From NCBI GenBank assembly GCA_016706405.1, contig JADJJT010000002.1:372001-436000 (forward strand): DNA of 64,000 nt, given 5' to 3'. Below, one piece after another: positions 37,825 to 45,702 of this stretch; the stretch's first letter is position 1; the number at the start of each line of letters is the position of its first letter. The notes below the pieces were generated by a model that saw nothing but the letters and a program-made list of their open reading frames with translations, was not told the origin of the DNA and searched no databases. A program made the position numbers and the translations under genes. The stretch is from Sphingobacteriales bacterium (GTDB lineage: Bacteria > Bacteroidota > Bacteroidia > Chitinophagales > UBA2359).

Positions 37825-39108
37825 ATGAAAAAAGAACTCATTTTTTGTGTAGTCTTTATGCTGGCTTTAATAGGTACAGCGGGATGCGGCAAAAGTTCTT
37901 CAACTGGTAAAGGCAACGGCCAACTTACCGGTGTTTCTGAACGCCCTAAGTGGGATCATATCAATCCTTTTGGTATGGTATATATTCATTCGGGTACATT
38001 CCATTCAGGCCCCAGTGACCAAGACATTAACAACGCGCTTATTCAGCGCAGCCAGTCCAAGTCTATACAAGGATTTTATATGGACGAAACTGAAATTACC
38101 AATAACGAGTACAGACAGTTTGTTTATTACGTTCGCGACTCAATTGCACACAAAAAACTTGGCCACGTTAAACCTACTGAAGATGGTAGCGGCGAAATTA
38201 TTGACTGGAGCTACGAGCTTGATTGGTCGCCTACTGCTATAAGCGGTGGTGGCGGCGGCGGTGGTGCTGAAGGTGCTGCCCCTGCTGAAGGTGGTGATGG
38301 CGGTGGTGAAGGCGCAACTGCCAGTGGTGGTAGCCTTGCCGATATGTTTTACCAAGGCGACGATGAGTTTTGGGGCAAAAAAGAGTTAGATGTGCGCCAG
38401 CTTATTTACGAACGTGAATGGTACGACTGGAAATCGGCTGCTCAAAAAGTAAACCGCGACAATAACGCACGTGGCTCGTACATCAAAAGTGAAAAAGTAA
38501 GTATTTATCCGGATACCTTAGTATGGGTGCATGATTTCTCGTACTCATACAACGAACCAATGACACGGAACTATTTTTGGCATCCAGCCTTCGATGATTA
38601 TCCCGTAGTAGGCGTGAATTGGAACCAGGCAAACGCATTTTGTGCATGGCGTTCAAAACTATGGAATGACTACAAAATGGAAAACAAAGAAACAATGGGT
38701 GAAGAATTTCGTTTGCCCTTTGAAGATGAATGGGAATATGCCGCTCGTGGTGGCTTAGAAAATGCACCATATCCATGGGGAGGTCCATATCTGCGCAATA
38801 GCCAAGGTTGCTTGTTAGCCAACTTTAAACCTGGACGCGGTAATTACCCCGAGGATGGTGGTTTTTACACCGTGCGCGCCGACTCTTACCACCCCAACGG
38901 CTTTGGCTTGTACAATATGGCAGGTAACGTAGCTGAGTGGACTTCGACCGCTTTTTACGAAAATGCCAACTCATTTTCACATGACATGAACTCAGATATT
39001 CGCTACGATGTTAAAATCATTTCATCCGGATGCTATAAGCAAAAAGAGGTAAAAAAAAAAGACCTTATAAGGTTGCACAAATCAACTCCTTATGAGGTCT
39101 TTTTTTAA
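37825..39108 (+). CDS. gldK: Gliding motility lipoprotein GldK, C-terminally truncated
   Basis: A 427-residue lipoprotein (lipobox GTAGC, C21), the outer periplasmic ring component that binds GldN. FGE-like motifs: MVYIHSGTFHSGPSDQD, QGFYMDETEITNNEYRQFV, IYPDTLVWVHDFSYSYNEPM, FDDYPVVGVNWNQANAFCAWR, RLPFEDEWEYAARGG, FGLYNMAGNVAEW. A Gly/Ala-rich insert (about 142-170) interrupts the N-terminal half. The C-terminus stops at KIISSGCYKQKEVKKKDLIRL...YEVFF, where homologues have KVIRGGSWKD followed by ~40 residues ending the fold. The last ~19 codons are the hairpin and T tract of a terminator. Identification rests on position directly before gldL and on the GldK-type motif NEPM. Confidence 0.88.
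   Translation: MKKELIFCVVFMLALIGTAGCGKSSSTGKGNGQLTGVSERPKWDHINPFGMVYIHSGTFHSGPSDQDINNALIQRSQSKSIQGFYMDETEITNNEYRQFVYYVRDSIAHKKLGHVKPTEDGSGEIIDWSYELDWSPTAISGGGGGGGAEGAAPAEGGDGGGEGATASGGSLADMFYQGDDEFWGKKELDVRQLIYEREWYDWKSAAQKVNRDNNARGSYIKSEKVSIYPDTLVWVHDFSYSYNEPMTRNYFWHPAFDDYPVVGVNWNQANAFCAWRSKLWNDYKMENKETMGEEFRLPFEDEWEYAARGGLENAPYPWGGPYLRNSQGCLLANFKPGRGNYPEDGGFYTVRADSYHPNGFGLYNMAGNVAEWTSTAFYENANSFSHDMNSDIRYDVKIISSGCYKQKEVKKKDLIRLHKSTPYEVFF
39051..39107. terminator. Intrinsic terminator inside the last codons of gldK
   Basis: A10 (39051-39060), then GACCTTATAAGG (39061-39072), loop, CCTTATGAGGTC (39088-39099) and T8 (39100-39107); the stem has one mismatch. The gldK stop TAA is at 39106-39108. 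Symmetric A/T tracts make it bidirectional. Confidence 0.8.
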
Positions 39109-39210
39109 AATTTAGCTCCAAACGTAGTCTTTAGAAAATATTTTTTTACAAAATTTACATAAATAGCGCGCTAAACACAAATAGTTACTTGTCCAACCAT
39201 TTATTATGCG

Positions 39211-39218
39211 TAACTTTA
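39211..39218 (+). promoter_or_regulatory. Putative gldL promoter -7 (TAACTTTA)
   Basis: TAACTTTA, one base off TAnnTTTG, with TTG near 39190. It would restart transcription for gldL after the gldK terminator, 66 bases before the ATG. Confidence 0.35.
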
Positions 39219-39283
39219 GCCGCTAATTTAAAAAACAAACAAAATTAATTAATAGTTAATCACTTTCAAACCATCCAACAGCT

Positions 39284-40102
39284 ATGTCCATTTTACATTC
39301 CAATTGGTTTAAGTATTTTAAAAACCTTTTTATTGGTGTAGGCGCGGGTTTCATTATCATTGGTGCACTATTTAAAATTATGCACTGGAAGAATGCAAAT
39401 GAAATATTGATTTACGCGATGTTATTCGAGGCTTCGATTTTCTTTCTTCAAGCCATCATTCCTCCTCACAAAGATTACTACTGGGAAAAATTATACCCAG
39501 GTCTAGACAATGTAAATGCCAAAGTTAGCCCCTTAATTGATAGCGGCACTACCGGCAATAACACCATGAAATTAGACAAAGCCCTTGACCAGGCTGGCGT
39601 AAACGACAATTTAATCAAACGTCTTGGCACTCATTTAACATCGCTTACCGATAATTTAGGCCAATTAGGCGAGGTTACTGGCACTGCTGGTGTAACTGCC
39701 GATTTTACTAAAAATGCTAAAGCTGCTTCTGATGCGTTGTCAAAAGTTTCAGCCTCGTACACAAGTGCTGCTAACGTTGCCAACGACTTGGCCGTGGCCG
39801 CTGAAGACACTAAAAAATACCAAACACAAGTACAATTAGTATCGAAAAACTTAGCTGCCTTAAATGCTGTTTACGAATTAGAGTTGCAAGACACTAATAA
39901 CCACCTAAAAGCAATGAACAAGTTTTACAATAACCTTACTTCGGCTATTGAAAACTTAAACGAGTCAGTTGACGATACCAAAAAATACCGTGAAAACTTA
40001 ACCGTATTGAACCGCAATTTAGGTGCTTTAAACAATGTGTACGGAAACATGCTTACCGCTATGGCGATGGGCGCAAATGCTGCTAACACACCCGCAAAAT
40101 AA
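39284..40102 (+). CDS. gldL: T9SS motor protein GldL
   Basis: A 272-residue inner-membrane protein. Two membrane helices (about 14-31 and 40-60) flank the conserved KIMHWKNANE turn, followed by IPPHKDYYWEKLYPGL, all typical of GldL. The C-terminal ~200 residues are cytoplasmic helices with heptad-like repeats (DDTKKYRENLTVLNRNLGALNNVYGNML). With GldM it forms the proton-powered rotary motor of T9SS. It is followed by gldM after 113 bases. Confidence 0.95.
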   Translation: MSILHSNWFKYFKNLFIGVGAGFIIIGALFKIMHWKNANEILIYAMLFEASIFFLQAIIPPHKDYYWEKLYPGLDNVNAKVSPLIDSGTTGNNTMKLDKALDQAGVNDNLIKRLGTHLTSLTDNLGQLGEVTGTAGVTADFTKNAKAASDALSKVSASYTSAANVANDLAVAAEDTKKYQTQVQLVSKNLAALNAVYELELQDTNNHLKAMNKFYNNLTSAIENLNESVDDTKKYRENLTVLNRNLGALNNVYGNMLTAMAMGANAANTPAK

Positions 40103-40200
40103 TTAACCTGATAATAAATGAAAGGTTATTATTTTATCCGGACTAATAGTGTGTGTGCGGATTCCTTAATCAACATTTATTCTTAACCTTAAACTTTAAA

Positions 40201-40215
40201 AAGGAGGAATTATCC
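40201..40215 (+). promoter_or_regulatory. Strong Shine-Dalgarno of gldM (AAGGAGG)
   Basis: AAGGAGG at 40201-40207, eight bases before the ATG at 40216. Such a consensus site is rare in this window and fixes the gldM start at MSIPKEPRQQ; the in-frame upstream ATG at 40153 is not needed. Confidence 0.7.
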
Positions 40216-41817
40216 ATGTCAATCCCAAAGGAACCTAGGCAGCAGATGATTAACATTATGTATTTGGTGTTAATTGCCATGTTGGCCATGAACGTTTCTG
40301 CTGAAATTTTAAATGCCTTTAAAATTGTAGATAGAGGCATTAATAACTCAAATACAGCGATAGATGGTAAAACTGCCATTACCATGGAATCGTTTAAAAA
40401 GCAAATTGAAAAAAATAAAAATGGCATACCCTACTATGATGTAGCCCAAAAAGTTGCTCCGATTACAGATGAGTTTGTAACATATATTGACAACTTACGA
40501 AACGACCTTATACAAGCAAGTGGTGTTGATGCCGAAACCGGAGATAAAGACTACGGTGGGTTGGCTAAATTAGATGACCAGGACGGCCCAACCCGTATTT
40601 TGGTAGAAGGTGAAGGCGGTCAACCGGGCAAAGCCTATGAATTAGAACAAAAAATTGATGGCGCACGCCAAAAATATATTGACTTAGTAAAAGAACTACT
40701 TAGTAACCCTGCTGCTGATGCTAAAGCTGTAGAAGCCGATGTTAAATTCTTAGAAGACAATATACCGCTTGTAACCCCCGACCCTCCAGCAGGCTCGGAG
40801 AAAAAAGACTGGGCTACTTATAATTTTAACCAAGTACCAGTTCTACCCGCTTTAACACTTATTAATCAATTTAAAAATAACGCCATATCGTCTGAAGCAA
40901 TGGTTATTGACCGCTTGTTTAGCCACGTTGGCGAAAAAATTGAAATTTTTGATGTGTTAAAGGCTGCCGTTGTGCCTAAAACAGGCACCTCACTATTGCA
41001 GGGTGAAACTTTTGAGGCCGATATATACGTAGCTGCTACCAGTTCGAAGGCCAACCCAAGTATTGTTGCTAATGGTCGTGCCTTGCCCGTTGTAGATGGT
41101 ATTGCAACCTATAAAGCACCAGCCACAGATATTGGTAAAAAAAGCTTACAGGGTAGTATTTCGGTAAAAGATGGTTATGGTAATGTTAAAAATATACCAT
41201 ATAACCTTGATTATCAAGTGTTTAGCCGCCCCGACCACGTTGCCGTTGTATCTGCCGATGCCATGAATGTATTTTATATTGGTGTAGATAACCCCGTTTC
41301 GGCTTCTATGACCGGTATTCGTGAAGATGACACTAATGTTTCTATGACAGGTGGCACAATTAATAAAGCATCTGGAAAAGGTGCCTATACCGTACGTGTA
41401 ACAAACCCAGGTGATGCAAGCGTAAGCGTAAGCGCAAAAGCTAAAGATGGCTCTCCGGTTACAGGCACTAAAAAATTCAGGGTAAAACGTATCCCCGACC
41501 CCACACCTAAAGTAGGTGCCAAAGCGGGTGGTGCTATGGGTACCGGCGAATGGAAAGCTCAGCCTGGTGTGCGTGCAGACCTTGCCGACTTTGTATTTGA
41601 TGCCAAATTTAGTGTATTAGGTTTTGAAATGACACTTTCAGAACGTGGACAAGACCTACAAACTTGTTCAAACGGAGGTGCGGCATTTTCGGGTAACTGT
41701 GCTACTTTAGTTGGTCGTGCCAAAGTAGGTAGTATTTATTACATAGATAATATTAAGGCTAAAGGCCCTGATGGGGTAACCCGTACTCTGCCAACTATTG
41801 CTTTTAAAATCATTTAA
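40216..41817 (+). CDS. gldM: T9SS motor/periplasmic shaft protein GldM
   Basis: A 533-residue protein. MSIPKEPRQQMINIMYLVLIAMLAMNVSAEILNAF is the conserved GldM N-terminus with one membrane helix (about 12-29). The periplasmic part consists of an initial helical domain (~30-220) and consecutive Ig-like domains; it carries torque from GldL to the GldK/GldN ring. Length agrees with homologues. No TCCGGA in the gene. A terminator follows at 41909. Confidence 0.95.
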   Translation: MSIPKEPRQQMINIMYLVLIAMLAMNVSAEILNAFKIVDRGINNSNTAIDGKTAITMESFKKQIEKNKNGIPYYDVAQKVAPITDEFVTYIDNLRNDLIQASGVDAETGDKDYGGLAKLDDQDGPTRILVEGEGGQPGKAYELEQKIDGARQKYIDLVKELLSNPAADAKAVEADVKFLEDNIPLVTPDPPAGSEKKDWATYNFNQVPVLPALTLINQFKNNAISSEAMVIDRLFSHVGEKIEIFDVLKAAVVPKTGTSLLQGETFEADIYVAATSSKANPSIVANGRALPVVDGIATYKAPATDIGKKSLQGSISVKDGYGNVKNIPYNLDYQVFSRPDHVAVVSADAMNVFYIGVDNPVSASMTGIREDDTNVSMTGGTINKASGKGAYTVRVTNPGDASVSVSAKAKDGSPVTGTKKFRVKRIPDPTPKVGAKAGGAMGTGEWKAQPGVRADLADFVFDAKFSVLGFEMTLSERGQDLQTCSNGGAAFSGNCATLVGRAKVGSIYYIDNIKAKGPDGVTRTLPTIAFKII

Positions 41818-42187
41818 TTTTTAATCTTATTTTAATTGTTGTACTGATTTAATTTGATGTTTTTTATGCGTATAATTTCTTCAGATGCAACAACTAACTA
41901 AGAACGCTCAGCACGGTATTGTTCAAACAAAAAATATGTTTCCAATGCCGTGCTGTTTTTTATCTAATAAGATAAACTTCAAGCAAACTTACTATCAACC
42001 TAACCACATTTGTAATTAGTAGATTTAGCAAAAAAAAATATTTTTCAAAGAAAATGGTTCTTTTATACAATAAATTATTGACAAAGACCGTTTTTTAGGA
42101 TAATGCCAAACAATTATAAAGTTTAGCCCCAGATTTTACAAAGAATAACTTATTTATTAATAATATAATAATTAAACCACTTACGCC
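41818..42187. other. gldM-gldN intergenic region
   Basis: 370 bases holding the terminator at 41909-41961 and then an AT-rich stretch likely to contain the gldN promoter (AAAGTTTAG near 42120). No gene seen. Confidence 0.45.
41909..41961 (+). terminator. Intrinsic terminator after gldM
   Basis: CAGCACGGTATT (41909-41920) pairs with AATGCCGTGCTG (41944-41955) with one G-T pair and a 23-base loop, followed by TTTTTTAT. Confidence 0.75.
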
Positions 42188-43105
42188 ATGATGCGAATTT
42201 TCATAGCAGGCTTTGTTTGCATGTTGTGCCTTAGTTTACAAACATTTGCCCAAAATAAAGAGGGCTACGGTAATGATGGAGGCGGCCAACAAGGTAACCC
42301 TTCAGAAGTTATTATTGATGAAACAGGTAAAAATTCAGGTGAAGCCAACAACAAACCATTAGTGCGCGATGGCGCATACGACAAAATTTCGATTGACCAA
42401 AAACAATTTCTATCTTACGACCATATTCGTGAGGCCGATGTTTTTTGGCAAAAACGCATTTGGCGCGTTATTGATACTCGCCAAAAACTAAACCAAACCT
42501 TTACAACTCCTACTCAGCCTTTTATCTCGGTCTTGCTTGAAATTATCAAACAGAATCCAGATAAAGTAAAACTGTTTATGGATGACAATTTTACTGCTCA
42601 ACTATCTCTGGCTGAAGTGGATAAACAACTTGGCTCGGTAGATACAATTACTACCTACGATCTTGAAACCGGAAATGAAATTAAAAAAATTGTAAAAAAT
42701 GATTTTAACTGGACTTCAGTAACCAAATTCCGCCTAAAAGAAGACTGGATTTTTGACAAGGAAGCATCAGAAATGGTTGTTCGTATTTTAGCTATTGCGC
42801 CTATCCGTGATGTTATTGACCAAAATGGTAATTACCGTGGAACGCAAGCCATGTTTTGGGCTTATTACCCTGATATGCGCCCATTTTTAATTAAAAAAGA
42901 AGCATTTAATGTACAAAACGATTCCCAAAAAATGACATGGGATGATATTATGGAAATGCGTTTATTTAGCAGCTATATCATGAAAGAATCGAATGTACAC
43001 GACCGCCGGATTGAAGAATATGCACGTGGCAAAGATGCTTTGTTAGAGTCTGAACGAGTAAAAGAAGAAATCTTTTTGAAAGAGCACGGCCTATGGTCGT
43101 ATTAA
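42188..43105 (+). CDS. gldN: Gliding motility/T9SS protein GldN
   Basis: A 305-residue periplasmic protein with a signal peptide ending QTFAQ. Conserved GldN marks: VRDGAYDKISIDQKQFLSYDHIREADVFWQKRIWRVIDTRQKLN and WDDIMEMRLFSSYIMKESNVHDRRI. It binds GldK to form the periplasmic ring under the outer membrane. Last gene of the cluster, with its own terminator. Confidence 0.94.
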   Translation: MMRIFIAGFVCMLCLSLQTFAQNKEGYGNDGGGQQGNPSEVIIDETGKNSGEANNKPLVRDGAYDKISIDQKQFLSYDHIREADVFWQKRIWRVIDTRQKLNQTFTTPTQPFISVLLEIIKQNPDKVKLFMDDNFTAQLSLAEVDKQLGSVDTITTYDLETGNEIKKIVKNDFNWTSVTKFRLKEDWIFDKEASEMVVRILAIAPIRDVIDQNGNYRGTQAMFWAYYPDMRPFLIKKEAFNVQNDSQKMTWDDIMEMRLFSSYIMKESNVHDRRIEEYARGKDALLESERVKEEIFLKEHGLWSY

Positions 43106-43168
43106 TCCACTAGAAAGGATTTTTTACAAAGTTCTACTTGGAACAACTAAAAATTTAATTATTACTCG

Positions 43169-43205
43169 CTGCCTATTTCATTTATTGAGGTAGGCAGTTT
43201 TTTAT
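43169..43205 (+). terminator. Intrinsic terminator after gldN
   Basis: CTGCCTA (43169-43175) pairs with TAGGCAG (43191-43197), loop 15, T tract TTTTTT. Confidence 0.75.
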
Positions 43206-43257
43206 TGCCTCTTGATTAAAAAAAATAATTTCCGCCATTATGGCAACAAGATTTCGT

Positions 43258-44442
43258 TTATTGACTAACGACTTGCCTAATTATTGATTCGTACTGCTGG
43301 TTTATGTTAGCCCAGTCAAATTTACAGCGTAAGTTTTGCGTTTCGCCTTCGGGTATCTTGTATTTCGAAGTGAATTTGTTCTCATAAAAATGTGCAAGGT
43401 TACTGGCAATTGCATCCGGATTTTTAAAAGGCACTAATTGGCCGTTCATAGATGGAATTATAAGTTCGTTGTTACCACTAACAGGTGTACTAATTAAATA
43501 TAAACCACATGAAAGTGCCTCAAGCGCAGCTATCGACATGGCCTCATAAATAGAAGATATAATTTGTAAACTACTCGCTTGGTAATGTGCTAACATGGTT
43601 GCCTTATTTACCCACCCATGAAAAGTAACGCATCCGGATAAATGATTTTTGACGACAAAATTTTCCATTTGACGGCGCATTGGCCCGTCGCCAAGTATAT
43701 TTACCTTAAATGAGATATCGGGCTTTGTTTCTTTTAGAATCCGGATAGCCTTTAAAAATGTTAGCGGGTCTTTTTGCGTTACGAGGCGACCCGCAAAAAG
43801 GATGGTAAATTGTTTGTTTTTTTTGCTTTCATCCGGATAAAAACTCGCACTATGGCAACCATTTGGGATGACAATATTTTTTTTGCTATAATTTTCTCCC
43901 AAAAAATTGTCGGCCATTTGTTTCATTTCCGTTGTTAGCAAAACGGTACGTTTTGCCTTCGAAAAAATACTTTTTAGCCAAAAATAAGTTGGCAAATGGT
44001 ATTTAAGCATTTGTTTGGGGTGTGCAAATGGTATGTCGTGGCCATGCGATATTATGATATATGGCAATTTAAAGTGCTGGTATGCATATTTTGCTACCCA
44101 ACCCGAAGGTAAGGCGTAGTGAGCGATGCAAATGTGGTAGCTATGACTTATAAGATGTTGATTTAAAAATTTTTTCGCTGCAAAAGCAAACGATAACATT
44201 TCAATCGGGTTTGATTGAAAATCGTGCTTACGGCGGCAAACGATACGATATATAGTTAGGTTGCCATTTTCTTCAATGGCAGGTTGCCCCTTGTACCAAC
44301 TTGTAATAATGCTTACCTGATGTCCCATTTGGTTGGCCCACCCTTCGCTTTGGTAGCGTGTGCAAACACCAGCACCTCCCCCTAACGGTGGATATTCGTT
44401 GTTGATTACTAAAATTCGGAGCTGCTGAGGTTGAGTTTGCAT
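43258..44442 (-). CDS. Glycosyltransferase family 4 (GT-B fold)
   Basis: A 394-residue cytosolic GT-B glycosyltransferase. N-terminal NNEYPPLGGGAGVCTRYQSEGWANQMGHQV is the acceptor-side Gly loop; the C-terminal donor domain shows FAGRLVTQKDPLTFLKAI, ILGDGPMRRQME and the E-x7-E motif SIYEAMSIAALEALSCG. It probably builds a lipid-linked or surface glycan. It begins directly after the stop codon of the GT2 gene (TAAATG), so the two are co-translated. Confidence 0.88.
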   Translation of the reverse strand: MQTQPQQLRILVINNEYPPLGGGAGVCTRYQSEGWANQMGHQVSIITSWYKGQPAIEENGNLTIYRIVCRRKHDFQSNPIEMLSFAFAAKKFLNQHLISHSYHICIAHYALPSGWVAKYAYQHFKLPYIIISHGHDIPFAHPKQMLKYHLPTYFWLKSIFSKAKRTVLLTTEMKQMADNFLGENYSKKNIVIPNGCHSASFYPDESKKNKQFTILFAGRLVTQKDPLTFLKAIRILKETKPDISFKVNILGDGPMRRQMENFVVKNHLSGCVTFHGWVNKATMLAHYQASSLQIISSIYEAMSIAALEALSCGLYLISTPVSGNNELIIPSMNGQLVPFKNPDAIASNLAHFYENKFTSKYKIPEGETQNLRCKFDWANINQQYESIIRQVVSQ

Positions 44443-45453
44443 TTAAAGAGTACTTTTTCCGGCAGTATCGCTATTGGGGTTGTCGAAGTTTACTTTTTTG
44501 TATATTAAATACACTGGCCTGTTGCGTACTTCGTTGTAAATGCGACCAATATATTCGGCGATAAGCCAAAGGAAAATGAATAAAAATCCGGTAAAAATGA
44601 GCAAAGCGACTGATATGTATTTAATTAATTCGTAATATACTTGATTAATCAGTACATCTAAAATAATATAGACAAAAAAACTTAATCCTACAAATACATT
44701 AATAATGCCAATAAACAACCCAATTTGCAAAGGCAAAAATGAAAAGTTAAGTAGGCCTGCCATTGCTAATTGAGCTAATTTCCGATAGCTATATCCTGGC
44801 TCTCCAGCTTGGCGGTCGGGGCGTACGTATTCAACAAAATCGTGTTTGTAACCTGTCCATGCTACGGTACCTCTAAAATAGGGGGTCATTCCTTCAATAC
44901 TGTTTATTACATTAAGCACTTTGCGGTCAATTAGCCTAAAATCGCCAACATTGCGTGGTATGCGCACATCTGAGAAGCGTTCGAGTAAATAATAATATAA
45001 ACGGGAGAGCTGTTTTTTTAGAAAACTGTCATTCCGGAAATTTAAGCGACGCGCATAGACTACATAGGCACCGCTTTTCCACTTACCAATCATTTCGGCA
45101 ATTATTTCTGGGGGGTCTTGCAAATCGCAATCCAATGAAATAATTGCTTGCGCGTTAGCTGATGCTAATCCGGCGGCTAAGGCTGCCTGGTGGCCAAAAT
45201 TCCGTGTTAAGTCTATATATTTAATGCGACGGTCGGTTTGGCAAATTTTATTTAATACAGTAAGGGTATTATCAGTGCTGCCATCATTTACAAAAATTAG
45301 CTCCCAAGTTTGATTTTCGGTGTTTAAATTTGGATGAATAGTCATTAAAGTTTTTATCCGGTCATAAAGGACGGGGATATTGTCTTGTTCGTTAAAGGCA
45401 GGTACAACAAACGAGTAGGCAGTAATTGAGGTACTATCATTGGCAGATTGCAT
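44443..45453 (-). CDS. Glycosyltransferase family 2 (DPM1/GtrB-like) with two membrane helices
   Basis: A 336-residue protein. GT-A domain with VVPAFNEQDNIPVLYDRI, VNDGSTDNT, SLDCDLQDPPE (DxD-like metal site) and RNVGDFRLIDRKVLN; two C-terminal membrane helices (about 235-257 and 270-295). This is the polyprenyl-phosphate glycosyltransferase pattern. The likely role is to load a sugar onto undecaprenyl phosphate. A minus-strand TATCTTTG at 45466-45459 lies 5 bases before the ATG, so the message may be leaderless. Confidence 0.9.
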   Translation of the reverse strand: MQSANDSTSITAYSFVVPAFNEQDNIPVLYDRIKTLMTIHPNLNTENQTWELIFVNDGSTDNTLTVLNKICQTDRRIKYIDLTRNFGHQAALAAGLASANAQAIISLDCDLQDPPEIIAEMIGKWKSGAYVVYARRLNFRNDSFLKKQLSRLYYYLLERFSDVRIPRNVGDFRLIDRKVLNVINSIEGMTPYFRGTVAWTGYKHDFVEYVRPDRQAGEPGYSYRKLAQLAMAGLLNFSFLPLQIGLFIGIINVFVGLSFFVYIILDVLINQVYYELIKYISVALLIFTGFLFIFLWLIAEYIGRIYNEVRNRPVYLIYKKVNFDNPNSDTAGKSTL

Positions 45454-45458
45454 GGTTG

Positions 45459-45466
45459 CAAAGATA
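45459..45466 (-). promoter_or_regulatory. -7 box (TATCTTTG) adjacent to the GT2 start
   Basis: Minus strand reads TATCTTTG, exact match; its last G is 6 bases from the A of the start codon at 45453. Confidence 0.5.
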
Positions 45467-45575
45467 GTGTTTTTAGGCTATAAAACTACGGTAAATTTAA
45501 GCTGTATTGGGCTATTTATACGGATGTAGTAATCTTTTCGCACAATGTTAACCTGTTTATGTAAGGTATAATCCA

Positions 45576-45616
45576 TAAAAAAGCCTTCGACAGGGTATTA
45601 CCCCGGCCGAAGACTT
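45576..45616 (-). terminator. Terminator downstream of the 45.7 kb T9SS cargo
   Basis: On the minus strand AGTCTTCGGCCGGGGTA pairs with TACCCTGTCGAAGGCT, followed by TTTTTTAT. It separates the cargo gene from the GT2 operon. Confidence 0.75.
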
Positions 45617-45702
45617 CTTAGTTATTGATTTTGCAATTTATTTGGATAATAGACTAAATCCGGAAAAATGCAAATCACATAGTCGGTTAAACTCGATATT
45701 TC

